Positions 36,087 through 47,200 of a DNA stretch of 64,000 nucleotides are shown one piece after another. This DNA is from Limonium bicolor (lineage: Eukaryota > Streptophyta > Magnoliopsida > Caryophyllales > Plumbaginaceae). The stretch is from contig CM041782.1 in NCBI GenBank assembly GCA_023374045.1, positions 252,611,810 through 252,675,809 of the forward strand, in the 5' to 3' direction. Position numbers and translations under genes: made by a program. The notes under the pieces are model-generated. The model saw nothing but the letters and a program-made list of their open reading frames with translations, was not told the DNA's origin and searched no databases. Every line of letters starts with the position of its first letter. The first letter of the stretch is position 1.

Positions 36087-38666
36087 TGAAATACCCCAAA
36101 CCTAAGTATGCTAAGTAAACATCAAATTATGATGTAGTGAGGCTAGAATATGCCTTAGAAAGATTGGTAGACAATTTAAACCAAGGAAAACATAAGAAAG
36201 TGCCTTAAGGGCAATTAGGGCAAAAACATGCTCTAAGCTTGGAGAGACTTGGGTGAGTACCCAAACATCTTGGTAAGACCTTAGTAATATCCTAATTGTC
36301 ATTTTAAATCAATTAGAAAAGAAAACCAAGCTTGAAAACAAGTTAAAACACAAAATGTGCTTTAAGAAGTCTTAAAGCACATTTTTGAGAAATTGTCTTA
36401 GAATTGAGTTTTGAGTGGCTAAATGTCCATCATTACTCTTTAATCAACATGTGTACTAATTAGTATCACATTAGGAGGTCTAAATCAATGGGAAATCAAA
36501 AATTCCCGATTATGTGCCTTGATTAGTGAATAGTAACTATTTAGTGACTAGTTTAAGTTTTAATCAATATAAGTCAATTAATTGGTCAACAAAGACCATG
36601 TTAGCCTTATATTAAGAGGGTGGCCGGTTTTTATGTGGGGAGTCACCACATGAGTCATCAAATGAGAAAGGAAAAGAAGAGATAAGTAAAGAAGTTACTA
36701 TTTGCTTTATTAAAGCAAAATACCTTATATTAGCCACCTTTCTTCTTCTCTCTCTTCATTTCTCTCCTTCACCCACGGTTTCTTCTTCTTCTCTCTGTTC
36801 CAAAACCGAGAGTGTTGCTCCTCCATGGTTCTCCATCTTCAATCACTTGCCAAATACAACTCCAAGCTCCAAATCCAAAACAAATTGCATATTTGTCTTA
36901 GTTAGGTCAAGACCTATCTTTCTATCTTTTCAAATCTTTCAAAGCTCCATTTTGGTGCCATGAGAAAACTCCATTGATGGGGGAAAATCAAGTTTGAAGA
37001 GCTCATTAGCTTCTCCATTCTCTTAAGGTAAAGAAAATGTAAGAAAAACCATGTTTCCATCACTTCTTGTACATGGCCGAAAATTCCTTCTCATGGGGCT
37101 ATGTTTTTATGCCTTGTTCTAGCTTGATTTATTCACCAAGGACTAGTGGAGGTCCTATTTCATTCAATGCCAAAGTCTACCTTGAGACTTCAAAGGTAAT
37201 CATCCACTTTTATGCCTTAGAACACATTTCTAACCTAGGTTTTCATTCCTTGAGGTTAGTGTATTGTTTAGTACTCATATGAGTCATTGAATATTGATTA
37301 GAACATTGGCAAGGAAAGTTTGAGTGGTGGCCGATATTCATTCAAGAAGAAGGTCTAAGGAGGAAGTTAAGATAAGCTTGAGAAAACAAGGTAAAATGCT
37401 TACCTAATGGTGGTTTAAGTTTTAAGGAATGAGTTTAGATGAGTACCAATGTAGCCTAGGGCTTACATTAGGTAATGGGTTATGTAACCTAAGAAAAAGA
37501 ACTTAAACAAGCTTATGAACTTGTGACTAAGGAGCTAACGAGAATGAGTTAGCAATATAAGTTTAAGGTGGATTTTAAGAGCATTATAACTACTATGAGA
37601 TTGATGAGTGTATTTGCAGGTTGAAAGCTTATATATGTGGGGAAATTCAGTGTTTAAGTTTAAGTCATTTAAGGGCCTAAGAGCCATGTCATTTAAGAGC
37701 CTTAGTGCTATGCAATTTAAGATTAATTGCAAATATTGAGTTTGTTGTGAATGAGTTGGTTTGGTGGTGAGATGTGATGAGAAAGAATTTGATGTGTGTG
37801 TGAGATGGTTGAATGAGGAAAACAATGTGTGTGGGCATGATAAGATACTAGAGAAGCCATGGCGAAATTTGAGTAGAAAATAAGTGTTTAGGTGATGGTG
37901 GTGAGTTAATATGCCCTAGGGTTTACTAGGGAGCATGAAAAGGAAATTGGGTGGAAATGAGTTGACTAAGGAGTTCTTGAGGTTTAGGATGACCTAGAGA
38001 TGTCTAGGAGAAGTTAGAGGAATGGCGAGTGTTTTGAGCACACCAAGATCATGAGATGAGGAATATAAGACTTGAGCATAAGTTTAAGGAGGAGGTGTAA
38101 AGATTAAGGTGATTTGAATATGTTCTAAGGGGAATTAATGACTAAGGAAGTACTAGGAAGTTTTAGAGGTTGTCTTGATGAAAAGGGGGTGAGATAAAAG
38201 TGTGGTGATGAGTTATAATGACTTAGGCATTACCTTGGAGGGTTTAAGAATCAAGAGAATGTAATTGAGTATTTAGGACTTAGGCAAATGTTGGTAAACA
38301 ACTAGGAAGGAAATAAGGTGTTGGTGGATGGAAGCTTAAGCTTATGGAGGGACTTTAAGTAAATGCATAAAAGAGTTTTAGATGGTGAAAGATGCTTGGG
38401 AGATGATGTTATAGTGGTGAGGAGAACATTTGGCAAAGTGGTTACATTAAGTATGAACCACCACCTAGAAACCTAGAGGAAAGCATTGCAAGAGTAGCAT
38501 TATTACAAGGAAAATGCATAATGACTAAGGTGGATCTTGGTGGATGATATAAGGTATTTTAAGGAGGGCTTAAGGTGTATTTGAGGTGCCCAAATGAGGT
38601 TATAACATATTAAGATATATGAGGAGAAGTTTGGAGTAAAAAGGAATTTAGAAACAAGGTTCTGGA

Positions 38667-38990
38667 GCCGACCGACCTTAGGGACCGGACTTGCAAGGTC
38701 GGTCGGGCTCAGTTTACACTACCGGAAAATGTTTCTGGAACCGACCGAACTTGGGGACCGGACTTACAAGTTCGGTCAGGCTTGTATTTGTGAAGGAGTT
38801 AAGTCACTGGAATCGACCGAAATAGGACCGGACTTGGCAAGTTCGGTCGAGCTTAATTTTCCCACGGGGGAATCTCTCGGGAATGGACCGACCGGGACCA
38901 GACTTGCAAGGTCGGTCGGGGTAGAATTTTCAAACGGTGAAGTTCTGGAATGGACCGACCTTAGGTAAGGTCGGTCGGTAAGTCCGGTCG
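38667..38990. repeat. CCGACC/GGTCGG dyad array in LARD 3' LTR
   Basis: Five inverted-repeat units, at about 38668, 38751, 38814, 38886 and 38953, each run GACCGA..TT, GGACCGGACTT, then AAGTTCGGTC or AAGGTCGGTCGG. Spacing is about 64-83 bp. The Tekay array inserted into the first unit of the same array in the 5' LTR. Confidence 0.8.
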
Positions 38991-40372
38991 AGCCTAAAAC
39001 AAAAAAAAAAAGAAATTTTGAATTCTAAGAATGGCAATGGATAATAAGGGATGCCTTTGGTAGGGTAGTGATGATTGAGACCCTAAGAACTTAAGAGATT
39101 AAGTTAAGCTAAGTATAAACTTGAAAGTTTAAGATTCAGTTTGTAAGATTAAGTGTAAGACCTAAGAGGTGTTAGGTGGGAATCATTAAGGAATTAAGTA
39201 AGTTAAACAAGTTAAGTAAGCCATATTAAGTTAAGTGATTAACAACCTAAAACTGAATGAATGTTTTAGGACTTGGGAGTTTGGACTCCGGAAGAGTGTA
39301 AGCAGCCGAACGACCAAGGGTGAACGGTACAGTTGTTTCTTCTTGTGACCTGCTTGCTAACGAGGTGTCCCTCGGCTTGTGTGCTATTTGTTTTGTGTGC
39401 TCACTAAACAAGATAAAGCATGCAACCGGAACATATTATATATATATTGTATTGTTGTGTGATGTTTGAAAACTAACACAACATACCGTGAGAACTTACT
39501 AACCAATGTTTAGTAAGGAATTGAGTGAGACTAAGGAACGCCCCCTAATAAGGGACGATATAAACCGAAAGAGGTTAACCAACAAACATGGTCTTGAGAT
39601 AACTACTAACTGGTACTTGAGTGAGGAAACCCGGGACCGATCTCCGGTCATGCATGCGAAAAGGGGGTCGGTATCTATAGCAGATTTGACTTCCGATTAA
39701 GGACTAGTCCTCGGACTAGTAGCCTTGGGTCGGTTGGCCGGCCGGCTACATTGGACATCCAGTCCAAGGTAGGTGGCTTTAAGATGGCGTGGGGGGATCA
39801 AGCCTACATCCCCAACGATTTAAGAATGTTGTTTATTGCTGGTAAGTGTCCTGCTGCTGGCTAGGGTTAACCAAGCCCTACAAAAATAAACAACGAACTA
39901 AAGGCTAACCTGTTCCCAATGAGAGAACGGTTGGCATACTTGAGTTAAGATTAAGATAAGTTACAATCATTCCTTTTAAAGGATGATTTGTATTATTAAG
40001 ATTAAGATTAAGGAGAGTTAAGGTAAGTTGCAACCATTCCTCATGAAAGGATGGTTTGTAATATTAAGATTAAGATAAGCTACATCCACTCCTCATTAAA
40101 GGATGGTTGTTTCTAAGATTAAGGTAAGACTAAGATTGAGGTGAGATAAGGATGGACTAAGCTTAAGAGGGAACATTACTTAAAGAGTTGAATAACTAAC
40201 TCTCTAATTAAGGGAACGCATTTAAGTCGTTCATGTGTGTGAACTTTGATTGTTCATATCTGAGTTGTTGTTTACTGCACTTTCTATTATGTTGTGCATC
40301 TAATCAACCTCCATGCTATCGACAATTAGTCGTCGTAGCCACGTTAGCTTGGGGGCCATGAGAGGATCGTAC

Positions 40373-40397
40373 CAGCATTCGTGCTGACCCCCTCGGG
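40373..40397 (+). promoter_or_regulatory. Conserved double hairpin in LARD 3' LTR
   Basis: CAGCA-TTCG-TGCTG at 40373-40386, then a CCCCC/GGGG hairpin one G shorter than in the 5' LTR, a CTTCTTTTT tract, and ACACAG|GTGAACATCAGG. Confidence 0.6.
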
Positions 40398-40711
40398 GCT
40401 TCTTTTTACTACACAGGTGAACATCAGGAGGCGGCCGTCGCGAGAGTAAGAAGGAGTACAAGTGTTAAGGATAAAGTATGACCTACGAGTTGTGCTTGTA
40501 CACTCGTATGGCAATTGAGTTAGTAAGATGTATAGGTTGTGAGTGGATTGTAAGAAGGTTATGTAAATGGTTAAGGTTGTTAGACTAATGTTCGGTATAT
40601 TCTGTAGTCAGACCGTGGCAAGGTCCTGGATTGTAAAGAATTCCGCTGTGACATGTTTATATATATACTGTTAAGTTGCGAGACCACATCTGGATTGAGT
40701 TGGGTGTTACA

Positions 40712-41302
40712 CTTTAAGTTTGTTGTTCCGAAAGAGGGGCATCAAGACCTAAGGTTTGGGGTTAATCTTATTTCCGTTATTCTGTTTATATTCGCAGCAT
40801 TAGCTATGCACGATGCAAGTATGAATATTGAGTTCCTTTATTCAGACCCGATTCTAGAAGTGTTATTTACAGAATGTACGATGCCGGATGTAGTGTCAGA
40901 TGGAAGTTGTCCGGCACATTCAAAGGCCTTGACTATGCCGAGTAGCGGCGGTCTGGCATGTCGCCCGACATATGCATTTTGTGAGACCAAATCCTCTTTG
41001 AGACTTGCCACCCTTGATTATTGGTTTTACGTTACTTTTGCATTGACATCTTCTCGAATCAAAATTAGTACTTATTTAGTTTAGAATCACATTTACTTTT
41101 CCCCCTTGTTATATTAGAATAGGTTATTACCGGATTAGGACTAGTTTTCTATAAGTCCCTTGGGTTCGATACTCTCAGTTGTAATATATGTACACTATAC
41201 TCCGACCGGGTTTTATTTGCTACTCGTAGTAGAGTTGTAGGATTAGTTATTGTTTTATCTATTCTTTTGTACATTCTTTTCCTACAAATTTTCCTGTTAG
41301 CA
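40712..41302 (+). repeat. Athila-like LTR, 3' part
   Basis: Lies between the LARD 3' LTR and the primer site at 41306 and ends ...CTGTTAGCA. Its 5' end is lost. It contains CCGGATG and CCGGCAC dyads near 40880-40975. A 143-codon frame crosses 40653-41084, but it spans the LARD boundary and has no known domain, so it was not called. Confidence 0.6.
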
Positions 41303-41305
41303 AAT

Positions 41306-41323
41306 TGGCGCCGTTGCCGGGGA
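41306..41323 (+). promoter_or_regulatory. Primer-binding site, tRNA-Asp type
   Basis: TGGCGCCGTTGCCGGGGA is complementary to the 3' end of plant tRNA-Asp as I know it, and is the usual primer site of Athila-type elements. Confidence 0.88.
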
Positions 41324-41546
41324 CTTGGAATTAGTCCAAGTCCTAAATTCGGTAAAACGCCCTATTCTTTATTCGTTATTCTTTGATTCTTTGATTCTTT
41401 ATTTTAATTTGTTCATTTTGTTTTTCGGTTGAATAGGCCGGGTACAAGGCCGGATGTCTCATTCCCGGCACATTCAACATTTTGTACTCTTAAATTCTTT
41501 TATTCCTTGATTTATTTTGACTTAGTGTTTGTAGATTTGAATGTGT

Positions 41547-42085
41547 CGTGAACAATGCCGGACATCAGATATCCGACATAGTCGGAGGAAGTCCGATGCC
41601 GGCTAGGTTTTACCCGGCATGCTGTCCGGCACGTTCAAGTTATTTCTATAATTCGTACAGTGTTAAAGTTTTTAACAATTTGATTTTATTCTTGTTTACA
41701 CCTTTCGTTATTTCTTTTTTCTAATTTTCCCTATACTTTGATTCTTTAATTTGATTTTTGAGTTTGAACTTGCCGTGTAATATGTCGGGTTCCTTACAAC
41801 CGGCATCTCGGAGGAAGTCCAACGCCAGACAGGGTTTAGTCGGCATGTCACCCGGCATGTTCAATTTTACTCAATATTTTTTGTCGTAAATAGTAGGTAT
41901 AGTTAGGAATGATATCTTACATTTCATGTCTTCCACTTTGATTATCTCTTACATTCCATGTCTTTTATTTAAGTTATTTTTCGATGTTTTGAACACGCCG
42001 GGCAATATGTCGGGTAGTATAGACCCGGCATTAGTGGAGGAAGTCCACTGCCGGGAACAAGTCGCCCGGCCCTCTGTTTGGCATA
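41547..42085 (+). repeat. Leader repeats with GCCGG dyads, Athila-like element
   Basis: Three degenerate units at about 41547, 41768 and 41990 (period about 220 bp) are each built as a T-rich stretch, a GCCG..AATATGTCGG-type motif, GGAGGAAGTCC and CCGGCATGTTCAA. They lie between primer site and gag. A weaker related unit is near 41440. No gene. Confidence 0.65.
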
Positions 42086-42199
42086 ACCAAAAATTATTTC
42101 TTCTTGTATTTTCGTAATTTTAATATGTCATTATATTATTTCTTTTATTACGAAGTATTATAACGTTTTCTCTTGCTCCTCCTGAAGTTATCAAAGTGA

Positions 42200-43459
42200 A
42201 TGCTTCTGCGGTCCACGAATTCTCCTGAAGATTTAGCAAATTTTGACCCAGAAATCGAGAGGACTCTTCTTCACTCCATTCGTCAACGAAGAAACCAACA
42301 ACACCTACCTCCTACACCAATGGCAGCACCAACCGTCCGCAACATCAATAGGCCTTCCAACCAAGGCCAGAAACCAGCAATCGACCTCCCGCACCTTGCA
42401 CAAAACGAATACGATGAATGGCAAAAACTTAAGCCATATCATCAAATCAGATGCATCAAGGAATTGGTATGTTCGACGGTACGAATCCGGACGATGCTTT
42501 GCTCCACATCACAAAATATCTACAACATACAAACAGCCTAACCTCCACAAACAATGTCCTCCAATACGCCAGACTTTCCCTCTTTCCCCATAGCCTTACG
42601 GGGAACGCCAGCAAGTGGTACCACAGTCAGACCCCCAGTACCATCACCACAGGACATGGCAACCAAGTTCTATGACAACTTCATGCCTCCAAGTAGCACC
42701 CTGGAGATGATCGCCGAGATATACAATTTCATACAACCTAGCTTGGAGAACATCTGTGAGACTTGGGACAGATTCAAGGGGTTGTTGCGCACATGTCCAC
42801 ACCACGGCCTCACCAAGGAACAACTATCTCTGTTTTTCTACAAAGGATTGGTCAACCAGTGCAAGACGATGATCCTTTCCTCTCTTGGTGCAGACATTTT
42901 AAAGAAGCCTGGAGATCAATTCCTTTATGGAATTGAACCTCTTTGTGAAGAGATTAGAGATTACGCCATAGGTGGAACCAGGGGTGGTACCGCTGGTTTA
43001 TATCAGGTGGATGAGGGCAACTCCAAATTTGACAAACTGATGCAAAGTCATGAGCAGTTATTGGAGAGTAATGCTCAAACATCCACGAAGGTTAGCGCTC
43101 TACAGAAGGTGGTGGAGCAAATAGCAATGAACAAACTTCCTCAACAGGCGAACGTGGTTAGTGCATGACCACACGCTCCAAGGCCTGACATGCCCGACTT
43201 TCAGAATGTTGAGGAAGTCAATTATGTGAGTAACCAAGGGTATAGGCAGCCATGGCAACAGGGGAACCAACCCCCTCACAACTTTCAGAGTCAAGCCAGC
43301 TACCAGGGCGGTCAGAGGCAATACAGACCATCCCATCCTGCATCATCATCAGAGGCTGAAATGGCTGAACTTCGTGACATGATGTCAGCCCTGATGAACA
43401 AGACCCAGGACACTCATAACGAGATCTCGACCATTCGCAAGGAGCACAAATCGTTGTAG
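42200..43459 (+). pseudogene. Athila-like gag
   Basis: Three overlapping frames follow one another. 42200-42541 carries DPEIERTLLHSIRQRRNQQH. 42451-42675 carries MFDGTNPDDALLHITKYLQ and LTGNASKWYHSQTP. 42554-43168 carries FYDNFMPPSSTLEMIAEIYNF, ETWDRFKGLLRTCPHHGL and QLSLFFYKGL. This is the retrotransposon gag (capsid) fold in Athila style. 43190-43459 adds a Gln/Asn-rich C-terminal region after a stop at 43166-43168. Small indels cause the frame changes. No zinc knuckle was seen. Gag would form the particle; with no pol behind it, the element would rely on enzymes from elsewhere. Confidence 0.85.
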
Positions 43460-44509
43460 TTGCAATTACAGCAACTTCTGACGCAACCACGACAACAAGG
43501 TCAGCTCTCGTCCCAAACACAAACAAATCCACGGGAGCATGCGAATTCGGTCACTATCCTGCCCAGGATCTCAGATCATGCCAAATAGCCTAAAAGGCTA
43601 AGTGTAGGGTGGGTCCTCCTCACACCTTCAATATCAAACAGGGGAGCCTTTCTTACCATTTAATTTTTCTCTTTTATTTTTTTTATGATTTGTTTTTGTT
43701 AGTACTTTCAAAATAGTTATTTTAGTTTCTTAAAAAAATTAAAAATTTTAATTTTATTGTTTCTTTTCAACACTGGGGACAGTGTTCCTGCCAAGTGTAT
43801 GATAGGGATCCCCTTAAAAAATAAAGTTTTATTTATAATATGCATAAGTTGTGAGTTTTATCGATGTTTTACTAAACATTTTGCATGTTTTTGATTGAGA
43901 TAAGATTAGGAATGACTAAAAGCTTGTTCTCTCAAGAGGTAAGCTCTCTAATGACTTGTAGATTCATGTTTTAACTTCTTGATTCTTTTTATTTAACATG
44001 AGTACATGATATTTCTCCTAATTCTTTCTTTCATGTACTTTTGGGTATTATTTTCTTTTCTTTTTCAAATTGTGAAAAATCTTTTGGGTGAAAATCTTAA
44101 ATAGGGTTTTTGTGAAAAAGAAAGAAGAAGAAAAAAAGAAAAAAAATCTTCTTCCAAAGGAAAAGCATTATATTCCTTGAGGTTGCAATGAGTGCCTAAT
44201 AAAAAGCAAGAAACGAGAGTTTTTCCTTTGATTTTTCTCCTAAATTCCCGTTCTTCAATGCAAAAAAAAAATCATGGTTGATTCAGAAACCCTTGCAAAA
44301 TAGGGCTGAACATAAAAACCAGTGATCATTGTCTTGGCCACATTCAGAAACTCTTGAAAAATAGAGCTGAATGATGGAAATCGAAAATAGGAGAGATTAC
44401 AATAATCCCTTATACAGAATAGCCCGAAAGTTTTAATCGGTTTTGAAAATTCTTTGCTTTTATACCCATTCGTATGTTTCTGATGGAATAAGGAGGTTTA
44501 AGTGATACT
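43460..44509 (+). mobile_element. Athila-like 3' untranslated region
   Basis: AT-rich and non-coding. It contains CAACACTGGGGACAGTGTT near 43778, a dyad common before the polypurine tract of Athila-type elements. A long purine tract lies near 44115-44150, and GAGGTTGCAATGAGTGCC near 44180. No pol remnant and no second LTR were found before the Tat-like LTR begins. Confidence 0.6.
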
Positions 44510-44937
44510 TGTTGAGAAGGGAAGAAATGGTGTCAAGCCAAAACGGGTTACATAGAGCATCCGACCGCTTTAGCCGGATGGAAGTGGAAGCGCATAGGGC
44601 ATCCGGCCGTCTCCAGCCGGATGAGGATAGGACTTAGGCAAAGCAAAGTATTGTACGACTGACCGTCTGTGGTCAGTCAAAGATACTAGGAGAGGGTAGA
44701 ACCGTACTTATACATGTAAAATACAGGTTGGCACCATAAAAACCAGGCCCAAAATACTATAAATAGGGGTGTGCCCCCATGAAATAAGATACGCAACATT
44801 TGGCAGTCGAACTTACATTTAATCCCAATAGAGGCTCTCTTTCTCTCTCTCTACTCGTGTGAGGCTCTGTGACTGAGACCAGGTAATATAGGATAGAAGA
44901 TCAGATCGAAGGTTACTAGGATTGATGCACTGTTTCA
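44510..44937 (+). repeat. Tat-like element 5' LTR
   Basis: About 428 bp, TGTTGAGAAGG...GCACTGTTTCA, followed by a TTGGCGCC-type primer site. It has three hairpins: 44558-44580 (CATCCGACCG/CCGGATG), 44600-44623 (CATCCGG/CCGGATG) and 44657-44678 (GACTGACC/GGTCAGTC). The 5' boundary is inferred; no matching 3' LTR is present. Confidence 0.7.
44758..44765 (+). promoter_or_regulatory. TATA box of the Tat-like LTR
   Basis: TATAAATA in ACTATAAATAGGGG, about 180 bp before the LTR end; a canonical plant core promoter for the genomic RNA. Confidence 0.75.
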
Positions 44938-44939
44938 TT

Positions 44940-44956
44940 TGGCGCCGTCCGTGGGA
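44940..44956 (+). promoter_or_regulatory. Primer-binding site of the Tat-like element
   Basis: TGGCGCCGTCCGTGGGA, of the TTGGCGCCGTC(T/C)GTGGGA kind common in plant gypsy elements, two bases after the LTR end. I am unsure which tRNA it matches. Confidence 0.8.
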
Positions 44957-45073
44957 AACGAACAGCAAGAAGCAACCACGAGACCACCTAGAAACAAGGG
45001 AGTAATCTGCGACGATTTGTAGTGAAAGTTCTGAAATAACTAATGACATTTTTGCAGGATCGGAACATGAAAG

Positions 45074-46455
45074 ATGGCTCCAAGATCGAAGAAAACACTG
45101 AAGAACGCTACCGAAGATAACAATCGCTCTGAAGAAGGAATGAGTTCGGAGATGCCAGAAGCCATTTCCAAAAAAGATCTCGAGGACATGCTAAAGGGGC
45201 TAGTCAGATCCATCGACGAAAAAATTGTAGAAGGAAATGAGACTTTGCAGCAGGAACTAATGCAAAGGGACGAGGAGTATCAGAGAAAATGGGACGAAAT
45301 GACTGAGGCCATTGAACAGTAGAGAAACAGAGATTCCAAAGGCAGTAATGGCGAGGAAAGCAAGGATAGGAAGCGCAATTCAATCATTAGCGAAGAGGAT
45401 ATGGAAGAAGATGACCAGATAGACATGGGCTTGTACCCCTTCTCGGAGCGGATAAGAAAAGCAAAACTCTTGCCGCACTTCGTCGCCCCGGCAATTGAGA
45501 AATATGATGGGACTGGAGATCCCGCCCAACACATTAAGAAGTTCATGTTTGCCATGAATACTCAGGGGATCAGCTCCCTCGCCCTCTGCAATCTGTTCCC
45601 CGGAACACTTTTGAAGAGAGCGTTGGGATGGATCTCTACGAGACCGCCACAGTCCATCACGAGCTTCAAACAGCTGACCGAGGATTTCCAGCAATAATTT
45701 GCTGCGAGTAAGAGGGTCAAAAAAGAAACAATAGAATTGATGGACGTTAAGTAGCGAAAAGAGGAGACCGTGAAGGAGTACAGCGAGCGCTTCCATAAGA
45801 AGGTCGCGGAGATTGATGATGTCGATGAGAAAATCTTGATTAAGGCCTTTGGTAACGGCCTAGCTCAGCCTCGACTAGCTGGAAAGATTGCAACGAAGGC
45901 GCCGAAAACACATGGAGAATTAGCTGAAATGATCCATGATTTTTTGAAATCTGAGATAGCGGAAAACAAGGCTAAAGAGCTAGCGGACAGCTTCAAAACC
46001 GCAGGGGTGCCAGAAAAGAAGGAGGGGAATGGAGGAAATGCTGGAAGGGGGGGTCAAGGTACAAGCCGTATTATGGCAGGGCAACCGCTGGATCTTCCTC
46101 TCAGGGGGCGCAGCACCAGGGGGCAAGAACCGTTGTCTACATTGACCCAGGAAAATATGCTACTGCAGTAAGAGAAGGATACCTCCCTCAGCCGAGAAAG
46201 CCGCCGCAGGGGGAAATTCCGGTTGCATTCTGTGAGTACCACGGGAACCGCAGCCACCGGACTGTAAACTGTGCTACCTTGGCCAAAGAACTTTGAATCA
46301 TCGAGGAAAATAAGAAGAAAGGAAAGCAGGCAGCCGGAGCACAAAGGCAATACGGCGGTCAACAGGGTAGTACCCAGAATGCATCTTGAGGGCGGCAAGA
46401 GGAAGAGGTTCACCCCAGGCTTGATCCCAGTAAATCAGTGGGAATGATAACAGGT
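45074..46455 (+). pseudogene. Tat-like gag
   Basis: One reading frame from ATG 45074 is interrupted by three in-frame stops: TAG 45320-45322, TAA 45695-45697 and TAG 45752-45754. All three are consistent with C-to-T change of a CAG or CAA glutamine codon. The N-terminus is charged and coiled-coil-like (about residues 30-80). The capsid region includes LYPFSERIRKAKLLPHFVAP, YDGTGDPAQHIKKF and VKEYSERFHKKV. After a frameshift near 46130 the downstream frame has the C-X2-H knuckle CEYHGNRSHRTVNC, as in Tat-lineage gag. Further stops at 46294 and about 46389 are also TGA or TAA. Clearly inactive. Confidence 0.88.
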
Positions 46456-46861
46456 TTGTGAAGAAGAAGAGCAAAGTTTTTTCTCCTTTCATTCAGGACA
46501 ACATTCGGAGTTACAATTTGTAGCCTGCTTTAAGATAAAAATTTTACATCACATAGATTGTCAAAAATCATGTTACCAAAAGGAGAAATAAAATTCCCAT
46601 TCTTTTTGCATTTTTACTTTTAGCAACCCCCTTCTTTTCCCAAAGGGAAGGCTAACAAAACTTTCTCTAAGGAAACTCACATGACTTTTTTCAGAGGTAG
46701 GACCACTAACCCCTAATGAAAGAAAAAGCACATTCATCAAGTGCATCAAGAACTCCCGGAGAAGAAAATCGCCAAAAAGAAAGTTTTCCTCCAATTTTCT
46801 TCTCTGACGAGGATGAAGATGGAGTGCTATACCCTCACAACGATCCACTTGTCATTCGTGC

Positions 46862-47200
46862 ATAGGTAAATGATCGAATGATGGAGGGAATTTTAATCGA
46901 TAGAGGGGCCGGAGCAAATGTTATATCAGCCGAAGCGGTTAGGAAGTTGAAGGTGCCTCAGGACCGGATCAAGCCCTATTCGGCGGTTTGGGAGGATTTG
47001 TAGGAGGTCTCTACCACGTCTTCCGGCAGTATAGATTTCACAATGACCCTGGGCCAAGGAGACGAAAGAAGGACAGAAAGACTCACGGCTTTTATTGTGC
47101 CAGGTCTTTCTGGATATAACATGTACCTTGGAAGGCCAGGAATCAATGCTTTCAAAGCCATCCACAGCACTCATCACTTAAAAATGAAATATTTAACCTC
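46862..47200 (+). pseudogene. Tat-like protease
   Basis: VNDRMMEGILIDRGAGANVI at the start is the active-site region of a retroviral-type aspartic protease. The usual D-T/S-G triplet reads D-R-G here, so it is probably dead or lineage-variant. A stop falls near 47002. The frame then continues SGSIDFTMTLGQGDERR and PGLSGYNMYLGRPGINAFKA, matching the C-terminal half (YN.ILGRP motif) of Tat proteases. Confidence 0.8.

Larger units (their letters stand above)
9175..40711 (+). mobile_element. LARD-type non-coding LTR retrotransposon carrying a nested Tekay array
   Basis: A pair of long direct repeats, 9175-11585 plus 29104-31018 and 36087-40711, starts TGAAATACCCC and ends at or near GGTGTTACA. 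A tRNA-iMet primer site directly follows the first, and a polypurine tract directly precedes the second. The internal region is about 5.07 kb and shows no gag, protease, RT or integrase motif in any frame. Long LTRs (4-5 kb) around a non-coding interior fit the published class of large retrotransposon derivatives (LARDs). Flanking 5-bp sequences are GTATG on the left and CTTTA on the right, so no target-site duplication is visible. Shared LTR ends with the Tekay element suggest Tekay enzymes mobilised it (inference). Confidence 0.8.
36087..40711 (+). repeat. LARD 3' LTR
   Basis: 4,625 bp, TGAAATACCCC...GGGTGTTACA. Uninterrupted copy of the LTR that is split at 11586-29103. It contains a pyrimidine-rich leader-like stretch at about 36738-36800, the CCGACC dyad array (38667-38990) and the double hairpin block (40373-40397). 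Short frames here (for example 37067-37282, 38729-38968) carry no domain. Confidence 0.88.

Noticed and set aside
38717..38730. CACTACCGGAAAA near the LARD dyads (also at 29116) resembles a CACTA terminal repeat
   Set aside because: It lies inside both LARD LTRs at the same position and has no inverted partner or 3-bp duplication.
40653..41084. 143-codon plus-strand frame
   Set aside because: It crosses the LARD/Athila-like LTR border at 40711 and has no known domain.
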